Part shown: in pieces, positions 1-7,702 of the stretch
How the letters are laid out: each line of letters opens with the position of its first letter
Position numbering within the stretch: the stretch's first letter is position 1
From: Eubacterium sp. An11
Lineage (GTDB): Bacteria > Bacillota > Clostridia > Lachnospirales > Lachnospiraceae
Assembly (NCBI RefSeq): GCF_002161065.1
Contig: NZ_NFLV01000014.1
Coordinates: 1 to 64,000 of the forward strand
Direction of reading: 5' to 3'
Length of the DNA stretch: 64,000 nucleotides
Made by a program: the position numbers and the translations under genes
The notes under the pieces: generated by a model
Told to the model about the DNA's origin: nothing
The model's database searches: none
Seen by the model: only the letters and a program-made list of their open reading frames with translations

Positions 1-356
1 GCAGATGTCCAAAAATGTTCTGCGCAAGCTTGCTTGCAGGCAGACCTTTTTGGCAGATGCCATATGGCGCTCAGCCTCATCGAGATGAAGGATGCTTTGC
101 ATCCGCAATCGAGATGCGCCGAACAGGTATAATGTCTGTATCCAGTCTCAAGGACCACTGGTCCTCTTACTGCTCTTTACTGTTGTTTAGGTTCGAACTT
201 CGTTCTCTTCCATGGATCCTTCTCGCCGACATCACTCGCTTCCGGACCCGAAATCTCAATTGAATTGAACGTTCGAGGTTGTTTTGTTATTCAGTTATCA
301 ACTTACTTTGCCGAACTCCGTTCAGCCTTTTGCTTTTGAACCGCAAAAGCTTTTGT
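1..356 (-). other. 5' leader of an operon lying left of the window
   Basis: No credible coding sequence is seen here; the open frames are low-complexity or lack a ribosome binding site. The stretch lies directly downstream (minus strand) of three strong tandem promoters. It contains several short hairpins, for example GGATGC-aaa-GCATCC near 95-110 and GCAAGC-tt-GCTTGC near 24-38. A structured, untranslated leader behind stacked promoters is typical of rRNA operons, so the first mature RNA probably begins beyond position 1. A tRNA operon is the main alternative. The RNA gene itself is not visible. Confidence 0.5.
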
Positions 357-385
357 ATTATATCATAGCTTCTTTTGTTTGTCAA
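357..385 (-). promoter_or_regulatory. Strong housekeeping promoter, proximal of three tandem copies
   Basis: Read on the minus strand there is a perfect -35 TTGACA (380-385), a 17-bp spacer and a perfect -10 TATAAT (357-362). It is the copy nearest the left edge of the window. Its surroundings resemble those of the next copy at 479-506, as if duplicated. Confidence 0.8.
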
Positions 386-478
386 GAACTTTTTTCTTTT
401 TTGTTCAATCAAGACTTTCAAGCAAAAAATTCTTTCTTTCAACCGAAACTGTTAAAGCTTTGCGTCAACAGCTTTTGT

Positions 479-506
479 ATTATATCACACTTTCGAAGAT
501 TGTCAA
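479..506 (-). promoter_or_regulatory. Strong housekeeping promoter, middle of three tandem copies
   Basis: The minus strand shows TTGACA (501-506), a 16-bp spacer and TATAAT (479-484). The flanking bases share the pattern of the 357-385 copy, including the AAAAGTTC run before the -35 and ACAAAAGC after the -10. This suggests the promoter module was duplicated. Confidence 0.75.
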
Positions 507-583
507 GAACTTTTTTAAATTATTTTTTAAGAAATTCTTTCATTTTTCTTTCGAAATTGTTTTCTTCGTGTGCAACGGATAGT

Positions 584-612
584 ATAATACCACAGCTTCC
601 ATATACCGTCAA
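584..612 (-). promoter_or_regulatory. Promoter, distal of three tandem copies
   Basis: The minus strand shows TTGACG (607-612), a 17-bp spacer and TATTAT (584-589). It is a slightly weaker match than the two downstream copies and lies about 105 bp upstream of the middle one. All three point out of the window to the left. Confidence 0.6.
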
Positions 613-684
613 GCATTTTTTCTATTTTTTTGACATTAATTTTTGCAGATATCACTTCCGGCTTTTTTATCCTGTTTCTTTCTA

Positions 685-1449
685 TTATTCTTTTTTCCCG
701 GATCCTTTTTTTCGAAATTCCTCTTCCATAATCTCCAGCTGATCCCCGATTATATCAAAATGTTTCTGCATGGCAGAACTGCCAGCCACAAAGTCTTTGT
801 CTACAAGGGCATCATAGATATTCCAGTGGGAACGCTGCAGAGCCTCAGCCCTCTGTCTCTCTTCCATGATCTTCACACGAAAATCTACAATAAACCGATT
901 CATAAAATTCCGGAGCATGGAAGAATAAAGAATAATAAGCCGGTTATGAGAGGCCGCGATCAGACGGTTGTGAAATTCGATATCTAACTTAGCGCTTTCT
1001 TCAGGATCAACGATTTTATCCATTTTCAGCAGAACCTGATGCATCCCTTCTATCTCTTCAGGGCTGGCATTCTTCATAGCCAGTTTCAGCGCGACTGTCT
1101 CATACCCCATTCTGATATAATATACTTCTGTATAATTGATATTCTGCAGAGACATAACCATATTTATAAAAGTAGCCATATATTCCTGCGGTTCACACCG
1201 GACATAGTTGCCGCTGCCCTGCCTGCATTCCAAAAGACCGTTGATTTCCAGCATGTGCATAACTTCACGGATAGAATTTCTGCTTACATCCAGCTGCTCC
1301 GCAATTTCTCTTTCCGGAAGAATCTTATCGTTCACTTTTAGTTCGCCAGATAAAATCTGTTCCGAGAAATAATCAAAAACATACTGATATGTCTTCTTGT
1401 GTTCCTTTCTATAGCTTTTATAACTTTTATATTCTTCTAAGTTATCCAT
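685..1449 (-). CDS. FadR/GntR-family regulator, probable lactate-responsive repressor
   Basis: A 254-residue DNA-binding regulator. Residues about 20-87 form a GntR winged helix-turn-helix (motif LPEREIAEQLDVSRNSIRE), followed by an all-helical FCD ligand domain. That domain carries the expected Asp/His metal-site pattern (LDIEFHNRL, then ASHNRL and RSHWNIYDAL). The start at 1449 is preceded by GGAGGAAAAC; an upstream in-frame start lacks a good site. It follows larA of the lactate operon in the same orientation, past a terminator. Family members such as LldR control lactate genes by binding TTGG-N5-CCAA-like palindromes, and two such sites flank the lctP promoter at 9264-9399. Control of that operon is inferred, not shown. 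Confidence 0.8.
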   Translation of the reverse strand: MDNLEEYKSYKSYRKEHKKTYQYVFDYFSEQILSGELKVNDKILPEREIAEQLDVSRNSIREVMHMLEINGLLECRQGSGNYVRCEPQEYMATFINMVMSLQNINYTEVYYIRMGYETVALKLAMKNASPEEIEGMHQVLLKMDKIVDPEESAKLDIEFHNRLIAASHNRLIILYSSMLRNFMNRFIVDFRVKIMEERQRAEALQRSHWNIYDALVDKDFVAGSSAMQKHFDIIGDQLEIMEEEFRKKGSGKKE

Positions 1450-1589
1450 GTTTTCCTCCTGCTTTTCCCTCTTCACGATACTTTTTCACAAGTCCTTCCA
1501 TTTTAAAAGATTCCCCCGGATTTTTCAAGCAAAAAAAGGAAAAGACACTGTTTACAGCGCGCAGTTTACAGTCTGGCGTTCTGACAAAA

Positions 1590-1628
1590 AAAGGACAGGC
1601 CTGCTGCTCATCTGCAGACCCGTCCTTA
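1590..1628 (-). terminator. Rho-independent terminator after larA
   Basis: On the minus strand an imperfect GC-rich stem (AAGGAC...GTCCTT ends, GCAG-rich inner part) is followed directly by seven T. It lies between larA and the GntR gene, so the regulator is either read through at a low level or uses its own promoter. Confidence 0.8.
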
Positions 1629-1664
1629 AAATGTGAAAATGAATCCCACATTAAGCAAACATAT

Positions 1665-2954
1665 TTATTTCTCCGGTTTTTTTACCATGACGGAGACGCC
1701 GTCCGGTATGACAGCGATATGAGCGTTCCGCCCTTTTTCCTGAAGCGCCATTTCCAGCGCTTCATTTACATCCGCCGCCACCTGGAATCCCATTTCCTGC
1801 GCCATCGTCCTGTACTGCTCGCACATCACATAGATTACTTTGTGCCGCATGAGGATCCGGCACTGAATCTGGTATTCCCATTGATCCGGTTTTGTCTTAT
1901 CCTGCGGCACCTTAAGAATTTCTTCCATTAAGTCTGCCGGTCCGGAACAGTTTTTCAGAGCCTCATAAAATCCTTCTCCCCCGTGTCCGTCGCCACAGTT
2001 TGATACCATGATGATAATTCCATCATCTTTTGCCGCCGCTTCCGCCGCCGTCATTCCTTTGACAGACTGGTACATATTCTGATCCAGCGGATAACCTCCG
2101 TTGGTGGCGATGGCAATATCCGCGGCCCGCTTCGGCCTCACCTGGCAGTATCTTTCCAGGAAACGGCAGCCTGCTTCGTGGGCTTCGATGGCATCCCCCG
2201 CCACGGCGTGTACCACTTTTTTATCAGCGTCAATAACGACATTAACTATATATCTCTGATTCGCCATCCGGCTTGCTGCGACCATATCTTTATGTATCGG
2301 ATTATTTTCGAGAATCCCCGTCCGGCTGTACGGAGAATCAATAAAGGCGGAGCAGTGATTTCCCAGCACCGTCACTTTGCTGGACACTCCCGGCAGCACA
2401 CTTTTTCGTCCACCGGAAAAGCCCGCAAAGAAATGTGTCTCTATGAATCCTTCACTGACCAGAAGGTCAGCCTCCGCAGCCACCTTATTAATAAGAAGAG
2501 GTGCACCTGACGGCAGAGTACCTATATTGACCATGGATCCCATGTCCTGGCTGTCATGAATGACAATGATTTCATTGGCCACAATCTCCTCTCCAAACTT
2601 GCCAATGAGCTCCTCTTTCGTCGTCGCTCTGTGGAATCCGGTGGCAATCAGAAGAGTAATCTGCGCGTCGGGATTCCCCTCCCGGATTTCTTTTAACATA
2701 AACGGGATAATGTGTTTGCTCGGCACCGGTCTCGTGTGATCAGAACAGATGATAACAATCTTTTGTTTTCCTCTGGAAAGCTCGGAGAGTTTCGGAGAAC
2801 CGATGGGGTTCTCCATGGCTTCGAGCACGATCTCATCCTCTGTCTTATCACTTTTCGGCATGTCTTCTATAGAAGAAGTCAGCACTTCCACATCCATGCC
2901 GTCATCCAGCTGCAGCAGCATTCCCGTTGTGGAATACGGTAATTTTATCTGCAT
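1665..2954 (-). CDS. larA: Lactate racemase, nickel-pincer enzyme family (LarA)
   Basis: About 430 residues. It interconverts D- and L-lactate in the cytoplasm, letting a stereospecific lactate dehydrogenase use both forms. LarA hallmarks are visible: the SDHTRPVP segment near residue 77, the ETHFFAGFSGGRKSVLPG segment with the lysine that carries the nickel-pincer cofactor, and a conserved NGGYPLDQN motif. The start could be ATG 2954 or 2966; GGAGAG precedes 2954. The maturation genes larB, larC and larE are not in the window and must be elsewhere if the enzyme is active. It is the last gene of the lactate operon before the terminator at 1590-1628. Related LarA homologues racemise other 2-hydroxyacids, but the neighbours argue for lactate. 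Confidence 0.88.
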   Translation of the reverse strand: MQIKLPYSTTGMLLQLDDGMDVEVLTSSIEDMPKSDKTEDEIVLEAMENPIGSPKLSELSRGKQKIVIICSDHTRPVPSKHIIPFMLKEIREGNPDAQITLLIATGFHRATTKEELIGKFGEEIVANEIIVIHDSQDMGSMVNIGTLPSGAPLLINKVAAEADLLVSEGFIETHFFAGFSGGRKSVLPGVSSKVTVLGNHCSAFIDSPYSRTGILENNPIHKDMVAASRMANQRYIVNVVIDADKKVVHAVAGDAIEAHEAGCRFLERYCQVRPKRAADIAIATNGGYPLDQNMYQSVKGMTAAEAAAKDDGIIIMVSNCGDGHGGEGFYEALKNCSGPADLMEEILKVPQDKTKPDQWEYQIQCRILMRHKVIYVMCEQYRTMAQEMGFQVAADVNEALEMALQEKGRNAHIAVIPDGVSVMVKKPEK

Positions 2955-3027
2955 ATAACTCTCCATTCCGCCGCCCAAAAAGCGGCATCACAATTTCCGA
3001 AACTATTTTTCCCGGAAAATGTTCGCT

Positions 3028-4170
3028 TTATTTTACGCCCATCCATCCGGAAATAACCATCATCTGTACTTCCGAGGTTCCCTCATAGATCTCTGTAATC
3101 TTGGCGTCACGCATCATTCTCTCAATCGGATAATCCTTGGTGTATCCATAACCACCGTAAAGCTGCAGACAGCGGGTGGTCACATCCATGGCGTTTCTGG
3201 CAGCCACCAGTTTTGCCATGGCAGCTTTATGAGAAAATGGTTCATGGTCGTCTTTTGCACAGGCAGCCTGATAAACCAGAAGTTTTGCCGCCTCAGTATT
3301 GGCACGCATTTGGGCCATCTCAAACTGTGTATTTTGGAACTGGGAAATCCGGCGTCCAAACTGCTTCCTTTCCGTGATATATTTTGTGGTCTCCTCCAGA
3401 GCACCCTCTGCAATACCCAACGCCTGTGCCGCAATACCCACACGTCCTCCGTCCAGTGTCATCATGGCGTATTTAAAGCCTTTTCCAAGCTCACCGAGAA
3501 GATTTTCCTTCGGAACAATACAATCCTCAAATATCAGTTCACAGGTGGAGGAAGCGCGGATTCCCATTTTATCCTCCTGTTTTCCTACAGAAAATCCAGA
3601 GAATCCTTTTTCCACGATAAAAGCGGAGATCCCTTTTGTTCCCTGTGACTTGTCTGTCATGGCGAGCACGATAAATACATCGGCCACCCCGGCATTTGTA
3701 ATAAAGATCTTCGAACCGTTTAATACCCAGTGATCTCCGGCATCTACAGCCACTGTCTGCTGTCCGGAAGCATCTGTTCCCGCATTGGGTTCTGTCAGGG
3801 CAAATGCACCGATCCACTCACCGGTACACAGTTTCGGCAGATATTTCTGTTTCTGTTCTTCGGTTCCAAACTGATAAATCGGTGTACAGCATAAGGACGT
3901 ATGCGCGGATAAAATAACACCGGTGGACGCACAGTATTTGCTGATTTCTTCCACAGTCTGGATATAGGCCAGCGTATCCATGCCGGAACCGCCGTACTCT
4001 TCCGGGAAAGGAATTCCCATAAGACCCATTTCCGCCATCATTTTTACATTTTTCATCGGAAATTCTTCCGTGCGGTCAATCTCCGCCGCCAGAGGCTTTA
4101 CTTCATTCACCGCAAATTCATGTACCATTTCCAATATATCCTGATGTTCTTCATCTTGTCTGAAATTCAT
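3028..4170 (-). CDS. Acyl-CoA dehydrogenase (short-chain type)
   Basis: A 380-residue FAD enzyme with the usual helical N-terminal, beta-barrel middle and helical C-terminal domains. The substrate/FAD-binding segment FALTEPNAGTDASG and the C-terminal catalytic-base segment KITEIYEGTSEVQ are clear. Family members oxidise acyl-CoA or, with Etf, reduce crotonyl-CoA to butyryl-CoA. The start at 4170 follows AAGGAGAAAGA. A TTG start at 4233 with its own AGGAGG is also possible and would translate a 53-nt repeat as an N-terminal extension, but that extension matches nothing in the family. The gene lies between etfA and larA, so it may feed or drain electrons through the lactate Etf. The exact acyl substrate cannot be told from the sequence. 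Confidence 0.85.
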   Translation of the reverse strand: MNFRQDEEHQDILEMVHEFAVNEVKPLAAEIDRTEEFPMKNVKMMAEMGLMGIPFPEEYGGSGMDTLAYIQTVEEISKYCASTGVILSAHTSLCCTPIYQFGTEEQKQKYLPKLCTGEWIGAFALTEPNAGTDASGQQTVAVDAGDHWVLNGSKIFITNAGVADVFIVLAMTDKSQGTKGISAFIVEKGFSGFSVGKQEDKMGIRASSTCELIFEDCIVPKENLLGELGKGFKYAMMTLDGGRVGIAAQALGIAEGALEETTKYITERKQFGRRISQFQNTQFEMAQMRANTEAAKLLVYQAACAKDDHEPFSHKAAMAKLVAARNAMDVTTRCLQLYGGYGYTKDYPIERMMRDAKITEIYEGTSEVQMMVISGWMGVK

Positions 4171-4184
4171 TCTTTCTCCTTTCC

Positions 4185-4237
4185 TGACGCACTCGCTGCG
4201 TCGATCCAGGCAGATTTGGAAGTTTCCTTCCAAACTT
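4185..4237. repeat. 53-nt two-hairpin repeat, copy A (leader of acyl-CoA dehydrogenase)
   Basis: Two short hairpins lie side by side: TGACGCA-ctcg-TGCGTC, and AAGTTTGGAAG with CTTCCAAACTT. A second copy at 47078-47130 has the same length and 45 of 53 identical bases; most differences fall in the spacer between the stems. Here the repeat lies in the 200-nt gap between etfA and the acyl-CoA dehydrogenase, with Shine-Dalgarno-like sequences on both sides. Confidence 0.75.
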
Positions 4238-4372
4238 ATTCCTCCTGGTTCAATTTTTTTGAATTATACCCATATCTTTTTTGCATCTGACTTGTAATTA
4301 TTTTTTATCGTACCAGAAATTATCCGCCAGATTTATGTCCACCCACTTTAAAAGCGGGAAGTTACCTGTTCA

Positions 4373-5380
4373 TCAAGCTTTCTGCTTTTTAAATGCTTCG
4401 GTCAAAGCCGGAACAACTTCATTCAAATTGCCCACGATACCATAATCTGCCACATCAAAAATCGGAGCATCCGGATCTTTATTGACTGCCACGATGGTAT
4501 CGGCTCCGGAAATACCGGCTACATGCTGAATCGCTCCGGAAATGCCGATGGCAAAATAGAGCTTTGGCGCAACGTTCTTACCGGACTGTCCCACCTGATG
4601 TGCATGAGGCATCCAACCGGCATCCACAACGGCACGGCTGCATCCCACGGTTGCCCCGAGAACATCCGCCAGATCTTTTAAGATGGCAAAGTTCTCTGCG
4701 GAACCTACGCCACGGCCGCCGGAAACGATGATTTCCGCTTCTTCCAGATTGATGGATTCTGCCACTTCCTTCACTCTTTTTGCCAGAGAAGTACGGATTT
4801 CTTCCGGAGCAACCGCAATATCTTCTTTTACGATCTCACCAGTTCTATTCTCATCGTACGCGCCCTTCTTAAACACACCCGGACGAACGGTACCCATTTG
4901 CGGGCGATTGTCCGGACACATGATCGTTGCCATGAGGTTACCGCCGAAAGTCGGACGAGTCCATGCCACATTGCCGGTTTCCTCATCAATGTCAATACCT
5001 GTACAATCTGCAGTCAGGCCGGTTTTTAAACGACAGGAAACTCTCGGTCCCAGATCACGGCCATTGTTGGTGGCTCCGATCATCAGCGTTTCCGGTTTGT
5101 ATTTTTCCACCAGGGCCGTAAGCGCTTTTGCAAAAGCGTCCGTGGTATACATTTCATATTCTTCCCTGTCCACGATGATCGCAGAATCCGCGCCATAGCA
5201 AATGGCGTCTTTTGCCACATTTTCTATATTATTACCGATGACAACGGCGACAAGTTCACAGCCTTTTGTCTCCGCCAGCGGTTTTGCTACATTTAACAGT
5301 TCGTAACCGACATTTTTCGGTTTGCCACATTCTGTCTCAATAAAAACCCATATATTCTTATAATCCGTGAGATTACTCAT
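4373..5380 (-). CDS. etfA: Electron transfer flavoprotein, alpha subunit
   Basis: A 335-residue FAD-binding subunit of an electron transfer flavoprotein. The C-terminal FAD domain is clear: SGGRGVGS near residue 220, then HQVGQSGKNVAPKLY and AIGISGAIQHVAG, then NKDPDAPIF. The ribosome site AGGAGGACTGAAAA precedes the ATG. It forms a heterodimer with EtfB encoded just upstream. With lctD this matches the LctBCD complex described in Acetobacterium woodii. There, NAD+ reduction by lactate is driven by simultaneous oxidation of reduced ferredoxin (electron confurcation). That this complex works the same way is inferred from gene order and homology. Confidence 0.93.
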   Translation of the reverse strand: MSNLTDYKNIWVFIETECGKPKNVGYELLNVAKPLAETKGCELVAVVIGNNIENVAKDAICYGADSAIIVDREEYEMYTTDAFAKALTALVEKYKPETLMIGATNNGRDLGPRVSCRLKTGLTADCTGIDIDEETGNVAWTRPTFGGNLMATIMCPDNRPQMGTVRPGVFKKGAYDENRTGEIVKEDIAVAPEEIRTSLAKRVKEVAESINLEEAEIIVSGGRGVGSAENFAILKDLADVLGATVGCSRAVVDAGWMPHAHQVGQSGKNVAPKLYFAIGISGAIQHVAGISGADTIVAVNKDPDAPIFDVADYGIVGNLNEVVPALTEAFKKQKA

Positions 5381-5393
5381 TTTTCAGTCCTCC

Positions 5394-6197
5394 TTACAAA
5401 ATCTTTGCATCGTAAATCAGTTTCACAACCTGCTCTGCCGCATCTGCCGCTTCCAGATCCTGCAGCTTCACGCCGTTTTTCTCCTTTACAGGCGTATAGG
5501 TCTTTTTCACTTTCGTAGGAGAACCGTTTAATCCGCAGCGGGAAAGGTCGATGGCCGGGATATCGTCTTCTGTCAGCACCGGTATCTCCTTTTTCTTTGC
5601 CGCCATCTTACTTTTGATCGTCGGATATCTAGGCTCGTACGGCAGTTTCACAACCGTCACAACCGCCGGAAGCTTAGTGGAAATCATGTCGTAACCTTCG
5701 TCATATTCTCGTTTCACCTGAATCTCGCCATCTTCTTCCACAATATCGAGGGCGTAAGTGATCTGCGGAAGATCCAGATGCTCTGCAATCTCCGGTCCCA
5801 CCTGGGCAGTATCTCCATCTACAGCCTGCTTACCGCAGAGGATCAGATCAAATTTCAGTCCTTCCTTCTCTTCCACCACTTTGATGGCTTCCGATAAAAT
5901 GTAACTTGTTGCCAGTGTGTCGGAACCACCGAATTTTCTGCTGGAAATCAGATATCCGGCGTCAGCTCCCACAGCCAGACAGCTCTTGATAGCTTCTTTT
6001 GCCTGTTCCGGTCCCATAGAAATAACAACAACTTTTCCGCCCAGTTTCTCTTTCAGACGCACGCCCACTTCCTGTGCGTAGGTGTCAAAAGAATTGACCA
6101 CGCTCGGAACTCCTTTACGAACCAAAGTATGTGTAACCGGATCTACCTTGATTTCATTGGTATCAGGTACTTGTTTGATACAAACACAAATATTCAT
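5394..6197 (-). CDS. etfB: Electron transfer flavoprotein, beta subunit
   Basis: A 267-residue Etf beta subunit. The family signature is plain: the N-terminal MNICVCIKQVPDT, the VISMGPEQAKEAIKSCLAVGAD segment, the CGKQAVDGDTAQVGPE nucleotide-binding motif and the C-terminal recognition-loop region. The start follows ATAGGAGGAAATAGA. It lies 13 nt upstream of etfA and 18 nt downstream of lctD, so the three are clearly co-transcribed. In confurcating complexes this subunit binds the NAD(H)-reactive flavin. The sequence alone cannot separate a bifurcating from a plain Etf, but the partnership with a lactate dehydrogenase favours the former. Confidence 0.93.
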   Translation of the reverse strand: MNICVCIKQVPDTNEIKVDPVTHTLVRKGVPSVVNSFDTYAQEVGVRLKEKLGGKVVVISMGPEQAKEAIKSCLAVGADAGYLISSRKFGGSDTLATSYILSEAIKVVEEKEGLKFDLILCGKQAVDGDTAQVGPEIAEHLDLPQITYALDIVEEDGEIQVKREYDEGYDMISTKLPAVVTVVKLPYEPRYPTIKSKMAAKKKEIPVLTEDDIPAIDLSRCGLNGSPTKVKKTYTPVKEKNGVKLQDLEAADAAEQVVKLIYDAKIL

Positions 6198-6215
6198 TCT
6201 ATTTCCTCCTATTTC

Positions 6216-7628
6216 TTACAGACGATAGCACACCTTGCCCGGATTAAGAATCATCTTCGGGTCAAAGACACGTTTGATACCTTCCATGAGCGCCATATTG
6301 GTCTCGCCTACAGATTCCACCAGATATTTCACCTTGCCGGAACCAATACCGTGCTCTCCGGATACCAGGCCGCCGCAATTGGTTGCTTCTTTATAAATAA
6401 TGTCAAAGAATTTATCCACTCTCTTTTTGAACTCTTCTTCTTCCAGATCATTGGAGCACTGATAAATGTGCAGATTACCGTCGCCGGCATGTCCGAAAGA
6501 TTTAATCTCCAGTCCGCATTCTTCTCCTGTTTTATTCACAAATGCAAGATATTCCGCAATCTTATTGACAGGAACCACAACATCACATTCATCCAGAAGT
6601 TTTGTCTCTTCCATGATAGCTTCCAGGAAAGAGGATCGTGCCGCCCATGCGTCTTTGATCTTTCCAGGAGTATCTGCAACAAGTACATCCATGGCTCCCG
6701 CTTCCAGAACCAGCTCCGCCGCTTCTTCAATCAGCGCATCCACCTCATCTTCACTCTTGCCGTCCAGCGTTACAAGAAGATATGCCCCAATCTGTGTTCC
6801 CTCCAGCTCCTGAGGAAATACAGATTTCCCAATGTAACGTTCAGAGGACAAAACAATTTCTCTTTCCATGAACTCAATCGCCTGCGGATCCATGTGCGCC
6901 ATCTTAAACTTCGGCACGGTGGAAAGAGCCGTATCAAGGTCCTCAAATGGAATAATAAGGGAAGCCACCACCTTAGGCGCCGGGATAATTTTCAGCGTAA
7001 GTTCAGTGATGATACCAAGCGTTCCTTCAGAACCGATCATCAGATTCAGCAGAGAATATCCGGAAGATGTTTTGGATACCGTAGCACCGAGATGAGTGAT
7101 CTCACCGGTAGGAAGAACTACGGTCATGGCACGGACATAATCTCTTGTAGCTCCATATTTGACCGCGCGCATACCGCCGGCGTTGGTTGCCACGTTACCG
7201 CCTACGCAGGCAAATTTTTCGCCCGGATCCGGCGGGTATAACATTCCTCTGGACTGACAGTCTTCCGCCAGATCATTTAACAGGACGCCCGCTTCGATCT
7301 CAACCACGAAATTTTCCATATCATAAGAAATGATTTTATTCATTTTGGAAATGTCAATGAGAACTCCTCCGTACAGAGGAACCGCGCCGCCGGCGAGACC
7401 TGTACCGGCTCCTCTCGGCGTTACAGGAATATTATTGTCATAGCAGATTTTCATGACAGCCGCTACTTCCTCTGTGGAACGTGGCTGCACTGCCATATCC
7501 GGCATATGTGTACCGTAAATCGGCATCTCATCCTTGGCGTAATCCGGATTAATGTCTTCACCAAGAAAAACATTCTGGCAAACGCCTTTAATCTGTTCGA
7601 TAATTTCCGGTGTCAGTTGATTATACAT
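6216..7628 (-). CDS. lctD: FAD-linked D-lactate dehydrogenase / glycolate oxidase GlcD-type subunit
   Basis: A 470-residue flavoprotein of the FAD-binding type 4 family. The PCMH FAD domain carries TPRGAGTGLAGGAVP and PPDPGEKFACVGGNVATNAGG. The C-terminal oxidase domain ends with the conserved GGLVSGEHGIGSGKVKYL and the final NPGKVC. The start at 7628 is set by GGGAGGTAGAAAG; an in-frame upstream extension lacks family similarity. It oxidises D-lactate to pyruvate and passes electrons to the EtfAB pair encoded downstream. A small hairpin (CGGAGAC-GTCTCCG, 7655-7672) lies just upstream, between lctP and lctD. Glycolate or another 2-hydroxyacid is possible as substrate, but the permease and racemase support lactate. 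Confidence 0.9.
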   Translation of the reverse strand: MYNQLTPEIIEQIKGVCQNVFLGEDINPDYAKDEMPIYGTHMPDMAVQPRSTEEVAAVMKICYDNNIPVTPRGAGTGLAGGAVPLYGGVLIDISKMNKIISYDMENFVVEIEAGVLLNDLAEDCQSRGMLYPPDPGEKFACVGGNVATNAGGMRAVKYGATRDYVRAMTVVLPTGEITHLGATVSKTSSGYSLLNLMIGSEGTLGIITELTLKIIPAPKVVASLIIPFEDLDTALSTVPKFKMAHMDPQAIEFMEREIVLSSERYIGKSVFPQELEGTQIGAYLLVTLDGKSEDEVDALIEEAAELVLEAGAMDVLVADTPGKIKDAWAARSSFLEAIMEETKLLDECDVVVPVNKIAEYLAFVNKTGEECGLEIKSFGHAGDGNLHIYQCSNDLEEEEFKKRVDKFFDIIYKEATNCGGLVSGEHGIGSGKVKYLVESVGETNMALMEGIKRVFDPKMILNPGKVCYRL

Positions 7629-7702
7629 CTTTCTACCTCCCTGTATTTTATTGCCGGAGACTATGGTCTCCGTAATGTTTTTATTCATTGACTGCTGCGC
7701 GG

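Noticed and set aside
168-180. A boxA-like TGCTCTTTA on the plus strand
   Set aside because: It is on the strand opposite to the promoters, so it cannot act as antiterminator for the leftward operon.
15-742. Open reading frames of 67-152 codons on the plus strand at the left end
   Set aside because: They are rich in Phe, Ser and Leu from AT-rich promoter DNA, lack ribosome sites and run through the three promoters.
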